In this document: one piece after another, positions 34,775 through 45,100 of the stretch
How the letters are laid out: every line of letters starts with the position of its first letter
Numbering within the stretch: position 1 is the first letter of the stretch
NCBI GenBank assembly: GCA_010279815.1
Contig: QEOQ01000353.1
Span: 148,464 to 212,463, forward strand
Direction of reading: 5' to 3'
Length of the DNA: 64,000 bases
Origin: Brachionus plicatilis
Taxonomy: Eukaryota; Rotifera; Eurotatoria; Ploima; Brachionidae
Notes under the pieces: model-generated
Told to the model about the DNA's origin: nothing
The model's database searches: none
The model's input: only the letters and a program-made list of their open reading frames with translations
Made by a program: the position numbers and the translations under genes

Positions 34775-35117
34775 GACTTAATTAACTTGAGGTGATGTGA
34801 GATTCTGGCTAAAATCACCTAAAAATTGTCTGCAATGACTTTGCAACTTAATTTTATTGATCTTTTAATATTTGTACCAGTTAATACAATTAGAATCTGC
34901 TACTTTTCGTAAAGGTAAATTTCGACAAAATTGTTCATTAGACAACTATTTTCGTAAAATAGTATTTCGACGTTAATTAATTAGACAAACGTCTTATAAT
35001 TGGGCAAATAAAATCAGACAACAAAAAATTATTAATTTACCAAATTAAAAAATAGAAAAAAATTATTGATAATCAATTAAGTTAGATAAATTAGTTAAGT
35101 ATTGTTTTATTTTTATT
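34742..35117. mobile_element. ATA microsatellite and probable LINE tail debris
   Basis: ATA repeats (34742-34773) followed by TAATGGACTTAATTAACTTG. Read on the minus strand this resembles a family C-type 3' end running into an ATT tail. Short hairpin-like blocks at 34910-34990 (CTTTTCGTAAAGG, CTATTTTCGTAAAATAG) follow. No protein sequence preserved. Confidence 0.45.
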
Positions 35118-35165
35118 CTGAATGAGCTTAAGCTCGGTACAGTTAACAAATAAATAAATAATAAT
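35118..35165 (+). mobile_element. LINE family A 3' terminus
   Basis: TTCTGAATGAGCTTAAGCTC then GGTACAG and an AAAT/AATA tail. Same terminal hairpin motif as at 15558 and 37603; it marks the 3' end of a truncated family A copy. Confidence 0.8.
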
Positions 35166-35314
35166 AAACATTTTGATCATTATAATCATTCACAATTTGA
35201 TTTATGCGTTCTTCTATAATAATGTAATCAGGCTTCCTTTTATTTGCTTCTATTTATTACCTTTTCCAAATTTACTTGTCGAAATGTAAAGATACCATTT
35301 ATTGTTTTTAATAC

Positions 35315-35830
35315 CTAATTTAGTCTTAAAAAATACATAAATTGAATGAATTTTTCAAATTTTTTTTTTTTGAATTTTCCATCATCAAAGTACATTGTGT
35401 TTACATGGTCTGTTGTTTTTGCTGGAATACCATTTTCTTCGTCGCCATGAGCATGTTCTTTATCTTCTAGATAGAGAGAAACACCAAAGTCAGTCCTATG
35501 AAGTAAGATGAATATCCGTTTATACACTTTGAGCATTTGAAAAAACGTTTTTCACCCGGAGTAAATATTGTTTGTTTTTGCCCCATGCCATTTCTTCAAT
35601 TAGTCAACTATTGATTTCATTTAAGCATTCTTTTGAAGATAAATAATTTTTGAGCAGGTCATATGCTTTTGAATCACCAAGAACTTTTTTAGTTAGTAGT
35701 TCATCAGCATTTTTGTCGGTATCATTAGGATCTTGATAATCTTTTCAATTGATTATAGATGAACTAAACGTGGTTTCGTCATTAATATCATCTTCGTAAG
35801 CAAATCATCATTGATTTTATTTGATTATGC
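35315..35830 (-). pseudogene. MULE transposase N-terminal fragment
   Basis: Minus-strand readings in broken frames: DPNDTDKNADELLTKKVLGD and LIEEMAWGKNKQYLLRVKN, then EKRFFKCSKC and VSLYLEDKEHAHGDEENGIP. The pattern 'F-C--C....L-LY-----H-H' followed by a basic stretch is the FLYWCH/WRKY-like N-terminal DNA-binding region of MULE transposases. Two internal stops and frame shifts. May belong to the same family as the SWIM fragment at 31590-31885. Confidence 0.6.
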
Positions 35831-35867
35831 GTTTTTTTTATTTAATAAAGTATTGAGTAAGATAGTT

Positions 35868-35902
35868 AAATCATTTATTTATTTATTTGTTTTTCTGTAC
35901 TG
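35868..35902 (-). mobile_element. LINE family A 3' terminus, minus strand
   Basis: Read on the minus strand: AAGCTCAGTACAGAAAAACA followed by AAAT repeats. A minimal tail fragment of family A that seems to be joined to the tail of the neighbouring family B copy. Confidence 0.65.
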
Positions 35903-35912
35903 AGCTTATTAT

Positions 35913-36545
35913 TATTTATTTATTATTTATTTATTTATTTAATTGACCCCAGCCGAAGCCGTTTTAGCCAAATTCTAGAAAAGTAAAATAATAGGATGAT
36001 AAATTAAAAATAGTTTTTATGTTTTAGAGTTTTTAGTTTATAAGTTGCTAGCCGAAATATCTGCATAAAAAAGTTTGGTATTTTTTGGGAGCTAATTCAC
36101 AAATGTTATTGTATTCATTCATTAATTGATTGATTAGTGGATTGTCATTTAGGATTGCATTATCTAAGTATTTTTTGTTCATTTCATGGAATCTTTCAAC
36201 AATATGTGGTAAACCGGAAATCTCTAAAAGTTTTGCCGTTTTCTCATCAAATCTTTGATTGTATATTATTCTAACTGCACTGTTTTGGATAGCTTGTAAT
36301 TGTTTGGTTTTTGTTTTAGTTAATCTAGCTAACATAAATGATGAGTAATCTAAAATAGAGCGTATTAATGTTAAATAAATCGAAGTAAGAGTTTTATTGC
36401 TAAGACACCAGCATTTTTGAGAAAGGATTTTTAAATAATTTAGGCGTTTAAAACATTTGACTCTGATGTTTTCAATTTGGTACTTAAATGTTAGTCTTTC
36501 GTCAAAAGTTACACCAAGAAATGTAGGCTTTGGATATACCAAAAA
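35913..36545 (-). mobile_element. LINE family B, 5'-truncated copy
   Basis: Carries a 160-codon open frame (to 36048) with PTFLGVTFDERLTFKYQIEN, SIYLTLIRSILDYSSFMLA and LQAIQNSAVRIIYNQRFDE, the Jockey-type reverse transcriptase C-terminus. The 3' UTR ends AACGGCTTCGGCTGGGGTCA and an AAAT tail. It is inserted against a family A copy on the other strand at about 36545. The open frame is intact, so the copy may be young. Confidence 0.85.
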
Positions 36546-37648
36546 GAAACAAAACAAACTGCCAATACTCTCTTCTTTTTGCAGATGATTTGGCTACCTT
36601 TTTTACTTTTAAAAAGATAGAAAATCTTGAAAAAGTGATTGATAAGTAATAATAATAATAATAATAATATGAGCTACAACAGGCATTAGCCTGTAGAGCG
36701 AGACTAAGAGTCTCACTATGGTAGCTAAAACGAGTTACAAACACTAGATAAATAAACTAAAAATAATAAGTTTTGATTGAAGTACTTAAAAGAAGTTGAA
36801 TTATGGCTTTTCAAATGGAAAATGAAAATTTCTGTTGAGAAATCATGTTATATGATCTTTGAGAAAAAAACTAAAGTAATCATGACCTTAAAATTAATAA
36901 TAGTAATTTAAATAAAGAGGAAAAAGTTAAATTCTTAGGAATAACATTAGACTCAAAGCTTACTTTTAGTCCAATGGTGGATGAATTAAAAGAGCGTTGT
37001 AATTCAAGGCTTAACTTAATAAAATATCTTTCAAATAAAAAATGGGGTCTAAAACCAAAAACATTAGGTAGTCTTTACAAATCCTTAATAGGATCAATTT
37101 TGGATTATTCTTTTCCTTGTTTAAATTCATTCTCAGAAACTAACATCAAAAAAATACAAGTTATTCAAAATTCAGCAGTTCGATCTATTTTGAAGCTAAA
37201 ATATGAGATCCCCTCCAATATTATACACCAAGAGGCCTTCAATAAACTTAATCTACTAACAATTTCGAATCGACTTTTTGAGTTGAGTGAGAGATATGTC
37301 AGGACAGGATTGAGTCATTCTGTTCCACTGGTCGTCAGACTGGTGGAAGAATATAGAGAAGGTTTCGAATCAAGATATATCGAATATCCAACTCCATTGT
37401 GTAATTGCTACCCAGCAATTTCCTCTTTTTTTCCTGAGCTATCAAATATTTAAACATGTCTTAACTCTAGTTATTTAAACATATCGTTCTTAATTTTCTT
37501 TTGACTTATTTATCCTTTTTTATTTTTTTTTAATTAATTTATTTATTTTTTTTTTTATTTTACCTTATTTAACTTTATTTTATTTCATTTTTTTTTTAAT
37601 ATTCTGAAGGAGCATTAGCTCGGTACAGATAAACAAATAAATAAAAAT
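36546..37648 (+). mobile_element. LINE family A, 5'-truncated copy with palm motif and 3' tail
   Basis: Plus-strand reverse transcriptase from the catalytic motif QYSLLFADDLATFF (Asp-Asp codons 36584-36589). It is interrupted at 36646-36745 by another LINE tail, then continues ELWLFKWKMKISVEKSCYMI, KFLGITLDSKLTFSPMVDEL and a 159-codon open frame (36974-37453) ending CNCYPAISSFFPELSNI. A T-rich 3' UTR and the terminus TTCTGAAGGAGCATTAGCTC, GGTACAG and AAAT tail close the element. Best-preserved family A copy in the window. Confidence 0.88.
36646..36745 (-). mobile_element. LINE family C-type 3' terminus inserted in family A
   Basis: On the minus strand: AGCTACCATAGTGAGACTCT, two short hairpins (GAGACTCTTAGTCTC and ACAGGCTAATGCCTGT), GTAGCTC and an ATT microsatellite tail. 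It splits the family A reverse transcriptase frame between VIDK and YLKEVELW, so it inserted later. Confidence 0.75.
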
Positions 37649-37660
37649 TAATTTACATTA

Positions 37661-37993
37661 GTGGTTACTTATTTAAATAAAAACAATATAAATATTCATA
37701 TTAGAAATTTAAAATTATTACATAACAAGAAAAAGAATAATTATTTCACAAATAAATTAATAGATGTGTTACACAACAGAATGCTTACGCCAGAATATTA
37801 CAGCAGTCAGAAGGATACCGATGTTGAGACAGAGAAAACAGTCCATAAATCCAAAAAGAAGAATAGAAAAATGCCCACTTGGGAAATTATTCAAACATTT
37901 TACAACTCCGATGATGCGGAAAAAAGTATAGGAAAGAAAGGCTCAAAATGCATCAAATATGATACAGCTATAACGATGCTAAATTTTCCGTAA
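37661..37993 (+). CDS. Orphan reading frame after the LINE, unknown
   Basis: A 110-codon frame, lysine- and asparagine-rich at the start, then with more coding-like sequence: NRMLTPEYYSSQKDTDVETE and MPTWEIIQTFYNSDDAEKSI. The second part faintly recalls N-terminal linkers of MULE or FLYWCH proteins. The frame begins right after the LINE tail, so its true 5' end may have been displaced by the insertion. No family recognised; it may be a transposon relic. Confidence 0.3.
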   Translation: MVTYLNKNNINIHIRNLKLLHNKKKNNYFTNKLIDVLHNRMLTPEYYSSQKDTDVETEKTVHKSKKKNRKMPTWEIIQTFYNSDDAEKSIGKKGSKCIKYDTAITMLNFP

Positions 37994-38677
37994 ATTGAAG
38001 CTTCAGATTAAATTTTAAGATCAAAACGATCATTTAAAATTTTAAAACTTAATTAATCTAATGATATTAAAAATTTTTAAGAAATAAATATTTTGGTAAG
38101 GAATCCCTATACTAACTGTAGGAACTATTGGTAAAGATAGAGTTTTCCATCCTTTTGGATTAGTGGTAAGTTCAAATTAAAAAACGGAGGATTTTGAATT
38201 TTTATTTTCAAGTGTTCGAATTTTTCTTATACTCGATAATAATTTTTATATACCCAGTTTTTATTTCTTTTTCGATAATTTTGACAAAAAATAAATACCC
38301 AAAAAAAATTAATATTTACACCAAAATAATTAATATAAATACCCATTTAATAATAATCCAATTAAAAATAGAAAAAAGATAAGAATAAAAATAAAGTAAA
38401 AATGATTATAATAAACGATATTAAAGAAAAGCAATTTAGATATGTAATAAATGGAATTTTAATTTTTTTTATATTGACATTTTTTAAGATTTTCTTTTTT
38501 TTTTTTAAACTAAAATCGAATCAAACCGAACTAGGAGTTAGCATGATCAGTCCAACAGCAATGGAAACTTTCTTTTGGGTAAAGACCTTTGTTTAACAGT
38601 TAGACTAGAGGTTAGACATGTTTAAATATTTGATAAATCAGGAAAAAAAGAGAAATTAGTATGTAGCAATCACACAA
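37994..38677. other. AT-rich DNA, nothing firm
   Basis: Two hydrophobic, homopolymer-driven reading frames (38194-38382 and 38402-38596) lack conserved content. No repeat recognised. Confidence 0.35.
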
Positions 38678-38815
38678 TGGATTCGGATATTCGATATATC
38701 TTGATTCGAAATCTCCTTTGTATTCTTCACCAGCCTGACGACCAGTGGAACATAATGACCCAATCTTGCCCCGACAAATCTCTCACTCAACTCAAAGAGT
38801 CGATTTAAAACTGTT
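38678..38815 (-). pseudogene. LINE family A fragment, minus strand
   Basis: The minus strand reads NRLFELSERFVGARLGHYVP and LVVRLV, closely matching the family A C-terminal segment at 37268-37340. Both ends are truncated and the frame is lost after about 30 codons. Confidence 0.8.
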
Positions 38816-39199
38816 TAAGTTGTTTATTAGTATTTTATTTTTTTAAAAGTTTATTACATTATAAAATTAAACTTATTTATCTTTTAATATTTAAATTTAA
38901 TATATTTTTTTTATTTAATAAATTGAGTGATTTTTTAGTTTTTTTGTCCATCCAAATTACGACTAAATTAAATAAAAATCAAAAAGGCCAAACTAAAATT
39001 TAAATATTTTATTTGTTATATTTTAATCGATTTAAAAAAAAAACAAAAAAAAAAAGAAAAATAATTTTTGCGAACAGAACTCAAAAAAGAATACTAAAAA
39101 ATTAAAATTTTGAATAAAATAAATATTAAGATTAATTTTTGTCTAAAAGAACTAGATAATATAATAAATAAAATTTTTTGTAAAAAAACTCTCAATTAT
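38816..39199. other. 3' flank of the CUB/MAM/EGF gene
   Basis: AT-rich sequence downstream of the minus-strand stop codon; presumably includes the 3' UTR. Confidence 0.4.
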
Positions 39200-42100
39200 T
39201 TATGAAAATCTGCGATCGATTCCGTGTATTTCACTCAAGATATCGTTATCATATTGAACCTGCGAGTGATACCTTAGCATAGAATTTAAAAAAAATATTT
39301 TTTTTTTTTGAATAAACTTTCTTACTTTTTGGTTCGTTTAATTCCAAAGTAGACATAAACATAAACAGTGGCAATTATTACAATAACCAATGCGAAAAGA
39401 ATCAAAGCAAAAAAAATGTAATCAATGGGACTAACATCGCTTCCAAGCAGATCACAGCTCAAGTCGGAGGCAGCCAACGCCGAGCTAAATGCAGAATCTT
39501 TTGGCGTCACCAAATTCAAATCTATTTCACATCTGGTGCCCACAAATCTGGAGCTAGCACACTGACACTTTGGCAAATTGTTCAACACCACACATTTGCC
39601 GCCATTCAAACACTTCATAGTGCTGCACACATTCAAGATAACCTCACAGCTAAATTAGCAAAAAAACTAGAAATCATTTTGAGCCAATTTGGCAATTTAC
39701 TTTTCTCCGCTGAATTCAGCAGGACATTGGCATTTGTAGCCTTCGGGAGTGGGCAGACACACACCGCCATTTTTGCACATGTTTTTTTTCTCACACGGAT
39801 CAAAGTAGGTCTCACAATTTTTGCCAGTAAAAGCCGGATAGCATCTGCACGTGTACGACTCTTGGTCTTTGCTCAGCACACATTGACCACGATGATTGCA
39901 TGGATTGAGCGAGCACGGATCAGCTGGCAGCTCGCAAATGTCGCCTCTGTAATGCGATGTGCATTTACATGTGAATCCACTGTAAGTGTTTATGTTCACT
40001 CCGTTTAGGGACACTCGGCCCGAGGCGATCGGGAAGCATGTGCCGTTGTGAAAGCATGGCGAGCTGTGGCATGGATTTACCAGGCGCGTAGAGCAGTCTT
40101 TGGTCTGTCCGTACTCAGGCGGACATTCACAGTAAAAGTCGTCTATCAGATTGTGGCATTTGCCCTTGTTTTTGCACGGGTTCGGCCTGCACTTGTCGAC
40201 AAACTGGTCGCAGAATTCACCCGAATAGCCGCGGTCACAAATGCACTTGAGCGTTCGGCCATGCATCTCGCATCTGCCATTAACGCATGGATTTAGTTCA
40301 CAGTTTTGGACTTTGCGTTCACAAAATGGACCCGTGTATCCCAAGGGACAGAGACACTCAAAGCTGTTGACCAGGTCGACGCACTTGCCGCTGTTTTGAC
40401 AGCTATTTGTCTCACAGTTGTTTATGTTGATTTGGCATTTGTCTCCCGTGAATCCCAGCTTGCATATGCACACACACTGATTTCTGGAGAAGAGCGTTCT
40501 TTCTGTGTTATTGGCCACGCAATCATCATCAATGCTGCACGCGTCTATTTGCTTGTCACAATTGCGCCCTTGCCAGCCTTTGGAGCACACGCATCTGTAC
40601 TCATTTGGCTCGTTTTTACAATTGCCATACTTGCAGGGATTGCTCTGGCAATAATTGATCATTATTTGACACCTATCGCCAAAAAATCCATCCCTGCAAA
40701 CACACTTGGCTTCATTTGTCACATTGTTGTACAAACATGTGCCTCCATTTTGACATTCGTCTTCAAAGTCCACAAATTTTGATCTCAGATCGCACAGGTT
40801 CAGTCTTTTGACAAATTTTAATTTTAAATTAAAATTTTTTTTTTAAATTTGTTACTTAGTCTCGCATTGTTCACCAACATAATCGGTCTTGCACACACAA
40901 GAACATTTGTTGTTTATATAAGCAACATCTGAGGTGCCCTCAGCATTGCACTGCTCTTTCAAATTGTCTTCCTTGATGCATATTGCACGCTCACAAAAGT
41001 CGCCTTCAAAGTTATTGTAACAGCTGCATCTGTTTTAATAAAAAAATTTATTTATTTTTGTTTAATTTTATTTATTAGATTTATTTTTAGGTTTGAAAAA
41101 TACATCATATGATTTAGAGTTATTTTTTAGTCTGCTAGGCTTAAGTCAAGAAGAAGAGGTGTAGATAATGAGAATATTATAAAGTAAAAATATTCTCTGT
41201 ACTTTTTGTACTTTTTCATATTTAAAATAAAGATTTCATTTAATTAGTAGTTTAAATATTAATATTAATTTGTACTAATATTTCTCTAATCTATAACATA
41301 CCCGAATCCCAAAACATTCCACCCCGGGCCCCGTTAAATTTTTCATATTGTAGAAACACATAAATTTGACAACTAATTGTCGAAAAAAATTTTAAAAAAA
41401 TTTACAAATTTTACTAGATCTGAAAAAAGGATGATTGATTTTTGCCTTTTCGTCAAAAAATTTAACTTGGGTATTTTTTATAGAAATCTTTATTAATATT
41501 TAATTTTTATCTTTTTTTTTGAAAGAATAGTGTTCAGTGTGAAAAATTTTATTGATAGTTTTTTCCTAGTTATAATTTAGGCATTCTTTTTTTATTTTTT
41601 TACAAAAAAAACTGTTTAGATTATTATTTTCTAAAAATTTTAATTTTTTTCAAAGATTTAAATGTGCACATTCTTGATGAATCATTTTCGGAAAGAGATC
41701 TCGTAGTCCAAATGAAGTACAATCTTAAGTGGGACGATCAATGTAAGATAGCAGCTATGAGGGGCAATACAGCACTTGCTACAATCCACAAAACATTTAA
41801 ATCAATGGATGTCAAAATGCTCAGCTCACTGTACAAGACTTATGTAAGACCACATTTGGAATATGCTGTACAAGCGTGGTGTCCTTACAATAGCAAGGAT
41901 ATCAAGTGTCTTGAAATGGTACAAAGAAGGGCCACGAAATCAATACATCATCTCAGACATATGACTATGAGGAAAGACTAAGAAAATTAAGGCTGCAAAA
42001 ATTGTCTGAAAGGAGAGAAAGAGGAGGCATGATACAGATGTTCAAATTCGTCAGGGGCTACAATAAAGTAAACTGGTTTCATCCAAACATGCCTGCTAAC

Positions 42101-45100
42101 TCACTCACGCAGACTGGACCGGCTGGGTCCATTAGAGGGGGTCCACATCGTTTAAGACAGCAACGAACAAATTGTAAAGAGAAAACTTTTTCACAAATAG
42201 AGTGGTGAAAGGATGGAACAAACTGCCAACACAAATATGTGAATCCAGATTAGTTAATGGTTTTAAAAACAACTTTGACAAAGCGCAAACAATGTAAGCT
42301 ACCATAGCTTGGAGCCTACTGTCTCTAAGCTTCGTAAATGACCAAACGTGGGTCATTTACTTTAGTTACTCTTTATTATTATTATTATTATTTATAAATA
42401 AAAAACTTTTTGATTTTGTATATGATAATGTTATTTCAATCTATTACTCTCATAAAATCAGAGTTGTTTTTAAGTCACAAGTCTTAAGTCAAGTCAAGTC
42501 AATGACTTAAATTTTTGTGACTTAAAAACAACTCTGCATAAAATTAATGGATGAAGCAGAAAAAAACATAAACCAAGATTGAGTCAAAATAAAAAACATA
42601 ATGAGAAATTTGAAAAGATAATTTTTGAAAAAGACAATAAAAACATAAAATCATGTAATGTTAGCTTTTTCGAGACTCGCGCGAAAGTCAGAAAAAAAGT
42701 CATTTTAAAGTTTTGAAATTTTTATTTTCAAAAAAAAGTCTTTTGACTTTATGACTTTAAAACAACTCTGGTTTTTTCAGAGACAAAAAACCATAAAAGA
42801 GTGAACTTTTTTGAGAGAAATTTTGAGATAAAAACATTTAAGCTCAGACTGTACTAATTGTACATGTTGTTTTTTCCTAGATAAGGATATTTGTTATCAT
42901 ATGTTGCCTGTTGTTTACTTGATGATATTGATTATTTTTTGAATTAAAGGAAATATTATTATATTTGTAAAAAAAGAAGATGAAATATGAAATGTTATGA
43001 AATGGAATAGATTTATTAACTTTTAACTTTCTTTCTGGACTTATGTTCATTCTCTTTTTTTGATCAATGTAGGATTGATTAAAATAAAATTAAAAAAAAA
43101 GATAAATGTTTTTTCTCATTTTTACTTTTTAATGTTTATTTGTTTAAAAAAAAAATTGATTTATGTGACTTTCTCTTTTTTATGTTTTAGTATATTCTTT
43201 ATATATTTTTTTCTTCCTCTTCCAAAATAAATTATTTGACATCATTTGACATTACTTAATAACTTCTCTAATGTTAAATTATTAATTTCTTATTTAATCA
43301 ACTTTTAGGATCATAAAATTATAATAGGTGATCTTAAAAACAAAAAAAATTTCTGAATTTTAAAAATTTTCATAGTTAATATAAAATTTAACAAATAAAA
43401 ATTAAGTTTTCAAAAAAGAATAATTACCCTATCGATATGATTTTAGCCTTTAAGCATCGTTTTATATTTTTAATACTATTAATATAAATTTTTACATCAA
43501 AAATGTATTTTTAAAAATGAAAAGTTAATTAGATAAGTTATTAAGTGAAATGAAAATATCGAAATATTACCTAAAATTACACACTGCTGGCTCAAAATGC
43601 GCATTTATTCGTAAAATTACCAAAAAAAGTCAGATTATAGCATCACTGTATAATTAAATTTTAAATTTTTATTTGATAAAAATTAAATTTTTTGTTTTAA
43701 ATACTCGAATTTAGGGAAAATTTTTTCAAGTTCCAAAAAATGTTCCGCAATACATTTATTCCTAAAAGCATAGGTTTTTTCTTTTTTTTCGAGAAAATTA
43801 AAAACTTACTTCTGAATGCTTTAAATTATTTATTATTAAAATCGTATTTTCTACTCAATTTTGTAAAATTTTTTATATTTCTCTAAATTTTAATATTTTG
43901 CCTATGAGACTTGAATTAATAAATAACAATAATAAAATAATAATTTATTGAAGAGAATTTTCTGAACTATTTTTCTCAAATCTTAACTTTTCCACAAGAA
44001 AAAGTGAACATTTTAAACTTACGTGTAATTTGAACCAGCCGGAATACAGACACCATTAGCGCATTTGTGATTATAACAAGGATTTTCCGCAGTTTGGTCA
44101 CAATTTTTGCCATAAAAACTTTATTATTAAATTACTAATTAATAGATGAAAAAAAATATTTTTTTTTCAGTACCCCTTGTAGCAATCGCATTTGTATCCT
44201 AGATGTTGGTCGATGCATTTACCATTGATGCACGGACTTGACTCGCACTCATCCACCGGCTGACTGCAATGCGTTCCAGTAAAGCCAGCTGCACACGAAC
44301 ACCTAAATTCACTACCATCCTCATTTGCATGCACACACACTGAACCATTTCGGCACAGATCATCAAATTCTTTAAAAATTTACCAAAAAATAAACTCTTT
44401 TTTTCTTTTTTTTTATTTTAAATTACTTTGACAAAAGTCGAGCTTTGTCTCGCAGTATTTTCCAGTGCGATCAGGTGGACACACACATTTAAAATCAGCG
44501 CCTTCTGCAACACATCTGCCATTAGCCACACACGGATCACTCATACATTTGTTAATCTTTATTCTAATACTGCAGTCATCATTGGTAAAATCAGGCTTAC
44601 ATCTGCAGAAAACCTTGCTCAGATCATCAAAGCATTCGGCTGTTCCGACCTGGTTGCACTTTTGGTCACAGCCTTCGGCCTTGAGTTCACAATTGTTCCC
44701 ATTGAATCCATTTCTGCAAATGCAATCATAGGAGCCGATTCGGTCAATGCATGTAGCTCCATTGGCACAAGGACTCGACTCACATTCATCTATTTCACTT
44801 TGGCACTTTTCTCCTGTATAACCACTGGGACACTCGCATTTAAAGTCATAACCATTAACCAAATCGCGGCATTTGCCACCATTCTTGCACAACAAATCAT
44901 TTGGCTCAATCAGAGACTCGGCTTGTTCACAAGCACTTAATTTTTTGCCACAAGTCTCTCCACCAAATCCGGGATAACAACAGCAAGTTTTGTTTCCATC
45001 AAATTGGAAGCACTTTCCATTACTGCTGCACTCTTTGTCCGAGCACAGATCCACTTCCCCTTCTTCATTTAATTCAATGTCATCAATGCCAATGGTTGCA

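Noticed and set aside
34573..34818. 81-codon minus-strand frame across the N run
   Set aside because: Most of its codons are unknown bases of the assembly gap plus an ATA microsatellite.
39679..40782. Several plus-strand frames opposite the EGF exons (also 44428-45152)
   Set aside because: Shadows of Cys-rich minus-strand EGF exons; no domain content of their own.
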